Source of the DNA: Janthinobacterium sp051380735
GTDB taxonomy: Bacteria; Pseudomonadota; Gammaproteobacteria; Burkholderiales; Burkholderiaceae_D
NCBI RefSeq assembly: GCF_051380735.1
Contig: NZ_JBNYXQ010000002.1
Coordinates: 434,001-498,000 of the forward strand
DNA: 64,000 bases
Direction: 5' to 3'
Shown here: piece after piece, positions 46,166 to 55,671 of the stretch
Numbering within the stretch: position 1 is the stretch's first letter
Layout of the letters: each line of letters opens with the position of its first letter
Program-made: the position numbers and the translations under genes
Notes under the pieces: generated by a model
What the model was told of the DNA's origin: nothing
Databases searched by the model: none
What the model saw: the letters and a program-made list of their open reading frames with translations, nothing else

Positions 46166-47170
46166 TTAGCCTCTGGTGCTGGAAAAGCGCTCGCGATAGT
46201 CGCGCGGCGTGACGCCCAGTTTCTTCTGGAACAGCCGGCGCAGCCTTTCCTCGCTGTGCAAACCCGTCTGCGCGGCCACCTGTTTCAACGACGATACATT
46301 CTCTTCCAGCAGCCGGCGCGCCACTTCAAAGCGCGCCGTTTCGATAAATTCGGTGGGATTGGTCTGCGTTTCGCGCTGGAACACGCGCGTGAAGTTACGC
46401 TCGCTCATGGCCAGCCGTTCTGCCAGTTGCGGCACGCTCAGGTCGTCGGCCAGGTGATCCATGATCCAGGCCTGCAACTGGCGGATGGTCGGGTGCGTTG
46501 TCATCTGGCTCGACAGATGGACGGAAAACTGCGATTGGCCGCCGGGGCGTTTCAGATACACCACCAGGTCGCGGGCCACCTCCAGCGCGATTTCGCGGCT
46601 GAAATCTTCTTCGACCAGTGCCAGCGCCAGGTCAATGCCGGCCGTCACGCCAGCCGAGGTCCATACATTGCCTTCCCGCACAAAGATCGCATCGGCATTG
46701 ACGTTGACCCGCGGATAGCGGCTGCGCAGGCTGTCCACCGCACTCCAGTGCGTGGCGGCAGTTTTGCCATCAAGCACACCCGCTTCGGCCAGGAAAAAGC
46801 AGCCCGTGCACAGCGCCGCCAGCGTATCGATGCGCGGCGCGGCCTGCGCCACCCAGGCGGCAATCGCCGGGATATCGTCCAGCACCTGCTCGACATGGTG
46901 GCAGCCGACAATCACCGCCAGGTCGGGCAAGTTGGTGTTCGACAAGGCTTTGCTGGCATGCAAGCTCATCAGCGTATCGGATTCCACCGGACCGATGGCG
47001 GTGGACGCGATGCGCATGTCATAGCCACCTGGCAAATTGCGCAGGCGCAGATGCGTGTTGGCATAATCAAACACCTTCATGGCACCGATGGCTTCGAGGG
47101 CCTTGAAGCCGGGGTAGATGATGATATCGACCGTGCGTAAGGGGAGTTGCTGGATGGATTGCGGCTTCAT
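46166..47170 (-). CDS. GlxA-type AraC transcriptional regulator with DJ-1/PfpI domain
   Basis: This 334-residue regulator has an N-terminal DJ-1/PfpI-like domain (about 10-190) containing the nucleophile-elbow-like segment LAALCTGCFFLAEAG. A C-terminal AraC double helix-turn-helix follows (about 225-325). GlxA-family regulators use the first domain to sense a ligand, not for catalysis. The target is unknown; the nearest candidates are the small membrane protein and the DUF6701 gene transcribed in the opposite direction. Confidence 0.88.
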   Translation of the reverse strand: MKPQSIQQLPLRTVDIIIYPGFKALEAIGAMKVFDYANTHLRLRNLPGGYDMRIASTAIGPVESDTLMSLHASKALSNTNLPDLAVIVGCHHVEQVLDDIPAIAAWVAQAAPRIDTLAALCTGCFFLAEAGVLDGKTAATHWSAVDSLRSRYPRVNVNADAIFVREGNVWTSAGVTAGIDLALALVEEDFSREIALEVARDLVVYLKRPGGQSQFSVHLSSQMTTHPTIRQLQAWIMDHLADDLSVPQLAERLAMSERNFTRVFQRETQTNPTEFIETARFEVARRLLEENVSSLKQVAAQTGLHSEERLRRLFQKKLGVTPRDYRERFSSTRG

Positions 47171-47268
47171 GCGATCGCGCTGGAGGTATAAATGCTGCCA
47201 TAATGCAGCAACATGCGTGTTGCTGCCTGCTTAATATCTGTATTCGCCTATCGCCCAGCCTTCCTTAC

Positions 47269-50118
47269 ATGAGACTACCGACCATCGTGCGTATTCCGCC
47301 TGCTCTTGTTGGCCTGCTTTTTCTGCTGAGCACCAGCCTGCTCCAGGCTGCCACACTCAATTTCAACGGCAGCGCCGTTACCGGCTGCTCCAATAGCGGC
47401 GCAGTCTATACCTGCGCGTCGCTGCAGATGGGCAGTACCGATGTTGCCGTGATTGCCAGCGGCGCGCGCGTCACCGTCAACCGGGACGTGACTATCGAGT
47501 ATAACCAGGGCCTGACGATGAGCGGCACCGCCATGCTGACAGTCAGGGGCAATCTCGACGTGAGCAATACCTATCCGCCCAATCTGAACATCAGTGGCGG
47601 CACTCTGGTGAGCACGGCTGGCTTTTTCGCCGGCGCTCAGGGCAATCAGGTGATCGTGGCCGATATCACGGCCGAATCGATGAGGCTTGGCGGCAGCCCG
47701 AGCCAGGCATGGGCCAGTCCGGTCCAGATACGCGGCAATCTGACTGCCACCAATGACATCAGCATTGCGTCGAGGTCGAACATTACCGGCAGTATTTCCG
47801 CCAGAAATGTGGTTACCGATTCGTCAGTCGTTATCAATGGCGATGTCGACGTGAGCAGTAATCTGATCCTTGCATCGGCCAGCACCCTCAATGGCAACGT
47901 GGAAGGCGGTTCGGTCACTCTGAAGGCCAGCGAAACTACCATTACAGGCAACGCGCTTGTCGATTTCCTCACGCTCGAATGGCACGGACGGGTGCAGCAG
48001 ACCATTACTTGCAAATCTCCCTTGTCATGGATTATTCCATGTATCTGCGTTGCCAATGGCAGCGGCTACCTGTTTGGTTCCAACAGTCCTCAATGCGGCG
48101 CCAGACCGCCCTCAGGCCCCCATCATTTCCAGATTGCCCATCCCGCCGAAGCATTGAGCTGCGCACCGGAAAAAGTCACGGTGACCGCCTGCTCCAACGC
48201 CGACTGCAGCAGCGCGTACACCAGCGGCGCGCAAGTAGTTGTGGCGCCAGGCGCGGTGCAGGCATCTACCGGCAGCAGTGGCAGTGCTGACCTGTACGTA
48301 TCGAATACGGCTGGCGGTACCTCTACCCTCAGCCTGACCAGCACGCCGGGCGCCAGCAATGCGCTGGTGTGCAAGAACAGCAGTACCGGCAGCGTCAGCA
48401 ATTGCCAGATTCAATTCAAGCCGAGCGGCCTGCAGGTCAGCGGCAATCCGCGTTATGCGGAAGACAGCGCGGCCATCACCATCAGTTCCTTGCAGGCGTC
48501 TCCCAGCAATCCCAGCGCCTGCGTGCCGCTGTTCAAGAACCAAGTCAAAACCATCAAGCTCAAGTGCAACTATGCCGATCCTGGTACTGGCACGCTGCCG
48601 GCGCGCATACAGAACACGGCTGGCGCTTACGTGGCGCTGGCTGGCAACGCGACCAGCGCCTGCACCACGGCAGGCGCCGATGTCGCGCTGCAATTCGATG
48701 CCAACGGCGAAGCCAGGCCGTTGATGCTGTATGCCGATGTCGGCCTGCTGGGACTGAACGCCACCTACAGCTCGCCTGGCGGCAGCGACAGCGGCCTGGT
48801 AATGAGTGGTAGCGGCAGCGTCATCGTGGCGCCGAAAGCATTTCTGTTCTCGGCCATCGCGCCAACCCAGCGCGCCGGCTTGCCGGCCTTGCCGGCGGCG
48901 TCGGCTACCAGCATCACGGTGTCGGCCGTGAATGCCAGCAATGTCGTGACACGCAATTTCGGGCGCGAAAGCAAAGAGCAGAAAGTGCTGTTGGGAAGGA
49001 CGCTGGTAGAGCCGATTTTTAGCGGCAGCGCCAATCCTGCCGCCAGCGGCAGCGTCAGTTTTCTCAGCAGCAATAGCGGGCCCAGCAATGGCGTGGCGAC
49101 GGCCAGTTCCATGATCTGGCCCGAGGTGGGGCAAATCAAGTTTACCGCCACCTTGCAAACTGGCTATATGGACAGCGCCTTGCAGAGCACCGGCAGCAGT
49201 GCGCCAGTCACCTTCGTGCCGCATCATTTTGTCACCGAACTGGTCGATGCGGCCAGTAACCAGCCACCGTTTCCCTATACCTGCGTGGCGCCGCTGGTGT
49301 GTCCGAGCACGCGGGCGGTGTATTCGCGCCAGCCATTTCCGCTACGCGTGACGGCCAGGAAAGCCGATGACACCACCACCGTCAATTTCGATGCCCGCTA
49401 TGCGGCCATCAATGCTACGCAGGTAGCGCTGCGCGGCTACGATGCAGCGACCGGGCTGGTCGACTCGCCGCCGGCCACTCCGGCAGGCAGCAGCCTGACC
49501 GATGGCCCTGCCACGCCTGCCGCAGTAACCGGCATTGGCCTGGCAAATTTCACCAGTGGTGTGGGTACGCGCAATCTCGCCTACAGCTTTCCCGGCGCGT
49601 TCTCGCTGACGCCAGGCGGGACTGCGCTGGCGCCGCCAACTGACTTGCTGTTGCGCGCCAGCTATAGTTATGCCGGCAGCGTCCTCGTTACGTCGCTGCC
49701 TGCCGAGTTGGGCAAAGAAGCGCAAGTGACGGTGCTGACCGGTCGCATCTTTGTACCCAACAGCTTTGGTGCGTACCAGTTGCCGGCCCGCCTGAGCCTG
49801 CAGTCGCAGTACTGGACAAGTGCCGGCTGGCGCGTCAACCTGGGCGACCGCGCCAGCAGCTTCAGCCGCGCGCAGGTGATGCTGGCCAATTGCCTCAAAT
49901 CGCTGGTATGCAGCGCCTTGCAGGTCAATGGCCAGAGTTTTATCTTCAGTGGCGGCGAGTTGGTCGGCAGCGGCCGCCTGGTACTGCAGGCGCCGGGCGC
50001 AGCCGGCAGCGTCGATGTGTCGGTGACAGGCTTGCCGTATTTGCCCAGCACCGTGGGCCGCGTCGTATTCGGCATTTCAAGGTCCGGTCCGGTGCTGTAT
50101 ATGCGCGAAATGTATTGA
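47269..50118 (+). CDS. Large secreted DUF6701 (MshQ-like) surface protein
   Basis: This 949-residue protein has a signal peptide (about 1-28, ending LLQAAT), then a repetitive beta-helix-like region (about 30-225) rich in Asn/Ser/Thr. Cysteine-containing Ig-like segments follow, then a C-terminal DUF6701 domain (about 600-949; HHFVTEL, QPFPLRVTARKAD, YWTSAGWRVN). DUF6701 proteins such as MshQ accompany MSHA-type pili, but no pilus gene is present here. Expected location is the cell surface. The start is the ATG beginning the signal peptide. Confidence 0.8.
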   Translation: MRLPTIVRIPPALVGLLFLLSTSLLQAATLNFNGSAVTGCSNSGAVYTCASLQMGSTDVAVIASGARVTVNRDVTIEYNQGLTMSGTAMLTVRGNLDVSNTYPPNLNISGGTLVSTAGFFAGAQGNQVIVADITAESMRLGGSPSQAWASPVQIRGNLTATNDISIASRSNITGSISARNVVTDSSVVINGDVDVSSNLILASASTLNGNVEGGSVTLKASETTITGNALVDFLTLEWHGRVQQTITCKSPLSWIIPCICVANGSGYLFGSNSPQCGARPPSGPHHFQIAHPAEALSCAPEKVTVTACSNADCSSAYTSGAQVVVAPGAVQASTGSSGSADLYVSNTAGGTSTLSLTSTPGASNALVCKNSSTGSVSNCQIQFKPSGLQVSGNPRYAEDSAAITISSLQASPSNPSACVPLFKNQVKTIKLKCNYADPGTGTLPARIQNTAGAYVALAGNATSACTTAGADVALQFDANGEARPLMLYADVGLLGLNATYSSPGGSDSGLVMSGSGSVIVAPKAFLFSAIAPTQRAGLPALPAASATSITVSAVNASNVVTRNFGRESKEQKVLLGRTLVEPIFSGSANPAASGSVSFLSSNSGPSNGVATASSMIWPEVGQIKFTATLQTGYMDSALQSTGSSAPVTFVPHHFVTELVDAASNQPPFPYTCVAPLVCPSTRAVYSRQPFPLRVTARKADDTTTVNFDARYAAINATQVALRGYDAATGLVDSPPATPAGSSLTDGPATPAAVTGIGLANFTSGVGTRNLAYSFPGAFSLTPGGTALAPPTDLLLRASYSYAGSVLVTSLPAELGKEAQVTVLTGRIFVPNSFGAYQLPARLSLQSQYWTSAGWRVNLGDRASSFSRAQVMLANCLKSLVCSALQVNGQSFIFSGGELVGSGRLVLQAPGAAGSVDVSVTGLPYLPSTVGRVVFGISRSGPVLYMREMY

Positions 50119-50147
50119 TAGGCCATTGTCGCCTGTCACAAGATAAA

Positions 50148-50993
50148 ATGAAAAAATTCTCCTATAACGAAAATATTGATGCATTTGAAATATCGGAACA
50201 TTTCTTCCTGGAGGGTTTAAAGCAGGCACAAAAAAAAGGCTATAGAAATATCAGAATCATGAGAGATAACTCTGTCGCCAGTTCAACCGCACTGGACTTG
50301 AGTCCACTCGCGCTTAGTGAATCAGTAGAAACTCTTAATATCTCGCAAGACATCAACCTTAAAAATGTTGATTTCTCACCACTCTATACATGCTCCTCTT
50401 TAAAAGCGTTAACAACTCCTTATCTGAAAGATGCGTTAGACTTTACAAAGCTTACTTCGCTGAAAACGCTATACTTTACGAAAGTACACGACAAAATAGA
50501 AAGCTTGCCTATTGACAATGTTAGTGACTTATTACTCGCCGGTATAAAAAATGTGGACCTGAACTTCCTTTTGGCGCCCAAACTCGAAACGCTAAGGCTG
50601 AGTGGAGGCAATCTAGAGTCATTCGAAGGTCTACAAGCAAGTAAAACTCTTGGCGATGTTGAGATAAGTCACTGTGCCAAACTTATTGACATCAGCCAAT
50701 TAAGCGAACTCACAGAACTAAAAAAATTTTCCATAGAAAAATGCAAACACATCAGGGATTATTCGTTTCTCTCTGGTAATAATAATCTGGAAACGTTTTT
50801 TGCATCAGAATTAGATTCACTCAATTTCATCCCAAGCCTTAAGAAAATTCAGTTCGTAAAGTTCTGGGAAGTAAAAGACGGTGATTTACAGCCATTGCTA
50901 GACTCGAAGACGCTAAAGCGTGTTGATTTTTTCCCGCAGAAGAAAAATTATACGCATACCAAAGAAGAAATTAACAATCTACTTCAACGCTAG
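50148..50993 (+). CDS. AT-rich leucine-rich-repeat protein
   Basis: This 281-residue soluble protein has degenerate leucine-rich repeats (about 50-270, e.g. LETLRLSGGNLESFEGL, LKKFSIEKCKHI). Base use differs sharply from the neighbours: two 60-base rows I counted gave 45% (50281) and 32% (50701) G+C, and codons such as tta, aaa and aat are frequent. This points to recent transfer. The ATG is 29 bases after the DUF6701 stop with only a weak ribosome site. Small orphan LRR proteins can be immunity or adaptor proteins, but nothing here proves that. No signal peptide. Confidence 0.78.
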   Translation: MKKFSYNENIDAFEISEHFFLEGLKQAQKKGYRNIRIMRDNSVASSTALDLSPLALSESVETLNISQDINLKNVDFSPLYTCSSLKALTTPYLKDALDFTKLTSLKTLYFTKVHDKIESLPIDNVSDLLLAGIKNVDLNFLLAPKLETLRLSGGNLESFEGLQASKTLGDVEISHCAKLIDISQLSELTELKKFSIEKCKHIRDYSFLSGNNNLETFFASELDSLNFIPSLKKIQFVKFWEVKDGDLQPLLDSKTLKRVDFFPQKKNYTHTKEEINNLLQR

Positions 50994-51214
50994 ACCCAAA
51001 CGTGCATACTACTATTTCTATATAGGTAAGAAGCGTCGGATTTGCTTTATCGCACTTTCAGACACTGTGATCCAATCAACACAACCATACATTGGTACGG
51101 CAGTCTGGGTAGGCGAGTCGCCAAACAGTCGGCGGGGCAGGGCGGGCGCAGAAAGTGGAAAAAACCAGTAAGATGCTTTTCTGTTTTTCTTTCCCTCACA
51201 GAACTGGAGTCTTC

Positions 51215-51916
51215 ATGAGCATCACTACGCAGTGGATCGATATCACCGGCGCCGACGGCGCCACCTTCCAGGCCTACCTGGCCGTGCCGCATCTCGGCAA
51301 GGGCCCGGGCATCGTGCTGTTGCAGGAAATTTTTGGCGTCAATGAACATATCCGCACGGTGGCCGAGCAATACGCGGCCGACGGCTATGTGGTGCTGGTA
51401 CCCGACCTGTTCTGGCGTGACGGCGCGCATATCGAACTGGGCTACGACGAGGCGGGCTGGAAGCGCGCTGTCGAGCTGATGCAATCGAACGACAATGAAC
51501 ACGCGCTGGCCGATATCACCGCCACCGTGGCCGTGCTGCGCGCGCGTCCTGAAGTTGACGGCAAGCTTGCCTCGCTCGGCTTTTGCATGGGCGGTCGCCT
51601 GGCATACCAGGCAGCAGCTGCAGGCCTGGTCGACACTGCGGTCGCCTACTACGGCGGCGGGATCCAGAACAAGCTCGACCTGGCCGACGAAATCAAAGTG
51701 CCGCTGCTGATGCATTTTGGCGGCAAGGACAGCCATATTCCGACCGATGCCGTGCAAGCGATTGCCGAGCGCTTTGAGCAGCGCGAGGAAGTGGAAATCC
51801 ATATTTATCCGGATGCCGAGCACGGTTTCAACTGCAACTACCGCGACAGCTATGACATGCGTTCGTCGGTGCAGGCGCATGGCAATACCCTGGTTTTCCT
51901 GTCAGAAAATCTGTAG
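51215..51916 (+). CDS. Dienelactone hydrolase family protein
   Basis: This 233-residue alpha/beta-hydrolase has the cysteine nucleophile of the family (C124 in GFCMGG) and catalytic Asp (GGKDSH) and His (AEHGFN). Family members open dienelactone in aromatic breakdown, but most chromosomal homologues have unknown substrates. The ATG follows tggag. The frame can be extended to 51155 without support. Preceding DNA, 50994-51214, shows nothing I can name. Confidence 0.9.
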   Translation: MSITTQWIDITGADGATFQAYLAVPHLGKGPGIVLLQEIFGVNEHIRTVAEQYAADGYVVLVPDLFWRDGAHIELGYDEAGWKRAVELMQSNDNEHALADITATVAVLRARPEVDGKLASLGFCMGGRLAYQAAAAGLVDTAVAYYGGGIQNKLDLADEIKVPLLMHFGGKDSHIPTDAVQAIAERFEQREEVEIHIYPDAEHGFNCNYRDSYDMRSSVQAHGNTLVFLSENL

Positions 51917-51934
51917 TCGCTTCGGCAGCAAAGC

Positions 51935-51963
51935 GGCACGGGCGCTAAAATAGCGCCCGTGCC
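51935..51963. promoter_or_regulatory. Perfect 13-bp hairpin containing a TAAAAT box
   Basis: ggcacgggcgcta and tagcgcccgtgcc are perfect complements around a 3-base aaa loop. It lies 18 bases after the dienelactone hydrolase stop and 65 bases before the SRPBCC start. No T-run follows, so it is not a classical terminator. The TAAAAT at its centre (51946-51951) could be a -10 box or a protein site. Confidence 0.5.
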
Positions 51964-52028
51964 GGGCATTCCGGCCGGCCCGGCCCGACTCGGCGCCCGG
52001 CAAACCTGGATGAGGAACCGAATCAAAG

Positions 52029-52445
52029 ATGGCCCAAGTAACTGTTTCTGTAACACTGGCGGCAAGTGCCGAACGCGTGTGGGATTTTATCGGCGGCTTT
52101 CAGTCGCTGGCGGAGTGGTCGAGTTCGATCAAGACCAGTTTGCCGGAACAGGGCGGTCGTGTGCGCCGCCTGAAAACCACCGACGGCGCCATCATTGCCG
52201 AACGCCTGCAAAGCTTCAGCGAGGCGGACAAAAGCTACAGCTACACCATCGTCTCGGGCCCGATTCCCGTCAAAAACTACCGTTCCACCCTGCGCGTCAC
52301 CGGCGAGCCGGGTGCTTCATCGTGCGTGGCCGAATGGTCAAGTCAGTTCGACGCCGCCGAAGGCGTGGAAGACGTCATGGTCGGTGCCTTCCAGCATCTG
52401 TATGAAACGGCGTTTGCCGACTTGAAACGGATTATGGCGATTTGA
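52029..52445 (+). CDS. SRPBCC (START/Bet v1-like) family protein
   Basis: This 138-residue single-domain protein fits the polyketide-cyclase/SRPBCC fold: N-terminal strand (VTVSVTLAAS), helix with VWDFIGGF, a long beta sheet, and the terminal helix (MVGAFQHLYETAFADLKRIM). It probably binds a hydrophobic ligand; no substrate can be assigned. It is convergent with the TerD-vWA gene, four bases apart. Confidence 0.85.
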   Translation: MAQVTVSVTLAASAERVWDFIGGFQSLAEWSSSIKTSLPEQGGRVRRLKTTDGAIIAERLQSFSEADKSYSYTIVSGPIPVKNYRSTLRVTGEPGASSCVAEWSSQFDAAEGVEDVMVGAFQHLYETAFADLKRIMAI

Positions 52446-52449
52446 GCGT

Positions 52450-53826
52450 TTATAACTCGTAATTGCCGATCATACCCTTGGCGCGCGCTTGCTTCAGCCA
52501 CGCCGGGAACTCTTTCATCATGCGGTCGTACAGCTCGGCTTCCGAGATCTGGCGCAAGTCGTCGACGGCGAAGAAGTTGGCGTTGTCGATATGGCGGCCC
52601 GTCATCTCGTCCAGCTTTTCCAGCGCGCCATAGCCGGATCCGCCGATACCGATAAACTGCCAGAAAATCGGCAAAGTGCTGGCCCAGCGGATCAGGAACT
52701 GAATCTCGTCGTTGTGCGACACGCCGCCGTCCGAAATGAACAGCACGAAGACCGGCGTCTTGTCGGCGATGGCGGGAGCAAAGCCCTTCGGAAATACTTT
52801 TTTCGCCGAAAAAAAGCCTTTCTTTTCGGCGTCGGGGCCGGGCGGCGTCAGGCCGGAAAAATGCTCGATCACTTGCCGGATGACCACCGGTTCATTGTTG
52901 TACTGGGACTGCAGGTCGCTCATCCATTTCTGCCAGCCACCTTTGTCTTTCTTGATATAGTCCTTGAAGTTGCCGAACGTAACATTCGACAACTGCTTGC
53001 TCTTGAGCGCAAAGGCCCAGGTTTCCAGCTCCTCGTCGTTATCGAAATGCACGCCCAGCGGAAACACACGGTTGACCACTTCCTGTACCTGGCCGCGTTC
53101 ATACTGCGTGTACATCGAGCCGGACGCGTCGATGACAAACGCCACTTTGGCGCGCACCCGCTCCAGCTGGTTCCTGGCCAGCGAGACGCCGGCAATTTTT
53201 GCCAGCGAGACCAGTTGCGGCGCTTTTTGTTCGAAACGTTTTTCCAGCGAGACCCTGGCGGGTGCTGAGGGCGCTGCTGTGGCTGGTGGCGCTGTTGCCG
53301 GCGCGGGAACGGCACTGGCAGGCGCCACGGCGCCGCCGAAGTGCACCAGCAGGGCGTCGAGGCCGCCACTGAAACCCTGGCCGTTGACGCCAAGGCGCCA
53401 GTCGCCATCTTTCCGGTACAGCTCGGCGATCATAATGGCTTTTTCGCCGCTGAAATCACCGCCGCTCAAGAGGAGCACATGCTCGCCCAGGCGAAACTCC
53501 AGGCTGCCCAGGTCGCGCATGGTCTGGCTGTGCGCGGGATCGATGGCGGCGGCAAATACCAGCTTGTCGATCTGCGCCGGCAGGCTGGCCAGTTTGAGCA
53601 TGAACTGGCTGTCGGGCACATCGGCAACGAGGCGGATTTCTTCCCTGGGCGAGGCGGTCTGGTTGTAGAACACCATATACGCCTCGTCGGACAATTTACC
53701 GTTTGCATCGAGGCCAAAACAGCTGACGTCGATATGGAAGGGGGCCTTGACGGTACACCGGACAGCGAGGTCTGCCGCCGTCACGTTGCTGTCGAGTTTG
53801 AGTTTCTGGCCTTTTTGTAATGACAT
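52450..53826 (-). CDS. TerD-domain protein fused to a von Willebrand A domain (TerF-like)
   Basis: This 458-residue protein has an N-terminal TerD domain (about 1-170; SLQKGQKLKL, GDFSGEKAIMIAELY, VNGQGFSGGL). An Ala/Pro linker (about 175-205) and a vWA domain (about 225-440) with the MIDAS motif DASGSM (about 232-237) follow. TerD domains bind calcium. This architecture belongs to the tellurium/stress-resistance ter systems, where TerF is TerD-vWA. The usual terZABCDE genes are not adjacent, so it is an orphan. The ATG at 53826 has aaggac upstream. Probably cytoplasmic. Confidence 0.85.
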   Translation of the reverse strand: MSLQKGQKLKLDSNVTAADLAVRCTVKAPFHIDVSCFGLDANGKLSDEAYMVFYNQTASPREEIRLVADVPDSQFMLKLASLPAQIDKLVFAAAIDPAHSQTMRDLGSLEFRLGEHVLLLSGGDFSGEKAIMIAELYRKDGDWRLGVNGQGFSGGLDALLVHFGGAVAPASAVPAPATAPPATAAPSAPARVSLEKRFEQKAPQLVSLAKIAGVSLARNQLERVRAKVAFVIDASGSMYTQYERGQVQEVVNRVFPLGVHFDNDEELETWAFALKSKQLSNVTFGNFKDYIKKDKGGWQKWMSDLQSQYNNEPVVIRQVIEHFSGLTPPGPDAEKKGFFSAKKVFPKGFAPAIADKTPVFVLFISDGGVSHNDEIQFLIRWASTLPIFWQFIGIGGSGYGALEKLDEMTGRHIDNANFFAVDDLRQISEAELYDRMMKEFPAWLKQARAKGMIGNYEL

Positions 53827-53860
53827 GCTTGTCCTTGTCAGATAATCGATGGGTCTGCTT

Positions 53861-55498
53861 TTAGCGCTTGACCTTGCCAAACGCCTCGTCCTTGTTCCAT
53901 ACCGGCATGGTCTTGTCGTTCGCCACTTCGTAGCCCAGGTTCAGGGTGAACTGCGCCTGCTGTACCATGCCCGACAGATCCCAGGAGGGGCTATATTCAT
54001 CCGTTACCTGATGGTAATCTTTCTTGAATGCCACAAGGCGCGCGCTTGATTCCTTCGGATTCGTGACGAAGTCGAACGAGCCGTCACCCGAGAACACGGC
54101 CGAGCCGACGTTAAAGGCGGGAATCCCGGCCTTGGCAAAGGCAAAGTGGTCGGCGCGGTAAAAGGCGCCAGACAAATCGGGAATGGCCGGCGCCAGGCGC
54201 AGGCCCATGCGTTTGGCCACCTTGGCGGCGCTGGCGTACAGGCTGCTGCGCTCGGCGCCGGCGACGCCGATGTCATGCGTCTTGCCGACAAAATTCATGC
54301 TGTCCAGGTTCAGGTCGGCAGCGGTCTTTGCCAGCGGCCACAACGGTGCGCGCACCCAGGCGTTGGCGCCCAGCATGCCGGTTTCCTCGCCGGCCGGCCA
54401 CAGGAAGATCTGCGTGCGCCGCGCCGGCTGCTTGACGGCCACTTGCGCCATCGCCAGCAACGCTGCCGCGCCCGAGGCGTTGTCGATTGCGCCGTTATAG
54501 ATATGGTCGCTGCCGGCAGCTGACTTGTCATTGCCCTCGTCATCCTTGCCCAGGTGATCCCAGTGCGCCGAATAAATCACCGCCTCGTCTTTCAGCTTCG
54601 GATCGGTGCCGGGCACGATGCCGGCCACATTGAACTGCTCGATGCTGCGGATGGCGCTGTTCAGCTTGACCTTGACGGTGGCGTTCAGGGCCACTGGCTG
54701 GAACTCGCGCGTTTCGGCCCTGGCGCGCAGTGCGTCCAGGTCCTGGCCGGCGGCCTGGAACAGGGCGCGCGCCGTGTCTTCCTGCAACCAGCCCTCCATT
54801 GCATTGCCGGTGCCGGCCAGATTGAAACGTTCATGGCCGAAGCCGTTGGCCGGTACCGACCAGGGGTAGGAGGCCGACTCCGTCGTGTGGATCAGCAGTA
54901 CGCCGGCCGCCCCCTGGCGCAGCGCTTCTTCGTATTTGTAAACCCAGCGGCCATACCAGGTCAGCGACTTGCCGGCAAAGCGCTTCGGTTCAGCGGCGCT
55001 CGGTTGCGGATCGTTGACCATCATGATCACCAGCTTGCCTTTCAGGTCTACGCCCTTGAAGTCGTTCCATTTTTCATCGGGCGCGTCGATGCCGTAGCCG
55101 GCAAATACCACCGGCGCCTCGAACGCCACTTTTTCCTGTCCATTTGACGCGCCAAACACGATGCCCTCGCCAAGCTTGGGTGCGATGGTTTTGCCGCCGG
55201 CGTTGAACGTCACCGTGCTGTCTGGCAAGAGCTTGCTGCCGACGATCTTCAGCCCTTGGCGATACGTGCCATTCTTCAAAGGCTGCAAGCCGGCCAGCGC
55301 CGCCTGGGTTTCCAGGTAGCGTACTGCCAGGTCGCCGCCGCGCTGGCCCGTGCCGCGTCCTTCGAGCAGGTCGTCGGCAAGAAAGGACAGGTGGGCGCGC
55401 AGCGGCGCCTCGGCGACGACTGGCAATTTCTGGGCGCTGGCAGCCGTACTGATCAGGGCAAGGCTGGCGGCGAGGGCAAGGGGCGGAAAGGTACGCAT
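53861..55498 (-). CDS. Secreted M28 family zinc aminopeptidase
   Basis: This 545-residue enzyme has a signal peptide (about 1-22, ending TAASAQ), a PA insert (about 140-260) and an M28 peptidase core. The two-zinc ligands are visible: His in SAHWDHLG, Asp in AIDNASG and Glu-Glu in GEETG; later His in HFAF. It should release N-terminal residues in the periplasm or outside. The frame continues to 55684 but lacks coding character there. Only 34 bases separate it from the downstream TerD-vWA start. Confidence 0.9.
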   Translation of the reverse strand: MRTFPPLALAASLALISTAASAQKLPVVAEAPLRAHLSFLADDLLEGRGTGQRGGDLAVRYLETQAALAGLQPLKNGTYRQGLKIVGSKLLPDSTVTFNAGGKTIAPKLGEGIVFGASNGQEKVAFEAPVVFAGYGIDAPDEKWNDFKGVDLKGKLVIMMVNDPQPSAAEPKRFAGKSLTWYGRWVYKYEEALRQGAAGVLLIHTTESASYPWSVPANGFGHERFNLAGTGNAMEGWLQEDTARALFQAAGQDLDALRARAETREFQPVALNATVKVKLNSAIRSIEQFNVAGIVPGTDPKLKDEAVIYSAHWDHLGKDDEGNDKSAAGSDHIYNGAIDNASGAAALLAMAQVAVKQPARRTQIFLWPAGEETGMLGANAWVRAPLWPLAKTAADLNLDSMNFVGKTHDIGVAGAERSSLYASAAKVAKRMGLRLAPAIPDLSGAFYRADHFAFAKAGIPAFNVGSAVFSGDGSFDFVTNPKESSARLVAFKKDYHQVTDEYSPSWDLSGMVQQAQFTLNLGYEVANDKTMPVWNKDEAFGKVKR

Positions 55499-55671
55499 AA
55501 AACTCCAAAATTTGAACGAGGACGTGGCATGACGATGATGCATTGGCAGCAATCTTACTCTACGGATCATATTTCCTGAGCGTAGCGCGTGGCGTGCAGA
55601 AGGCGAATCGGGCCACAATGGCCGCGAGGGCTGCCAACCGGCAGCCCAAAGACAAGGACAAGGAGGCCGGC

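Noticed and set aside
51215..51916. S-formylglutathione hydrolase partner of frmA
   Set aside because: The nucleophile is cysteine in GFCMGG, as in dienelactone hydrolase, and the gene is 5 kb from frmA.
52450..53826. Complete tellurite-resistance operon
   Set aside because: Only one TerD-domain gene exists here; neighbours are an SRPBCC protein and a peptidase.
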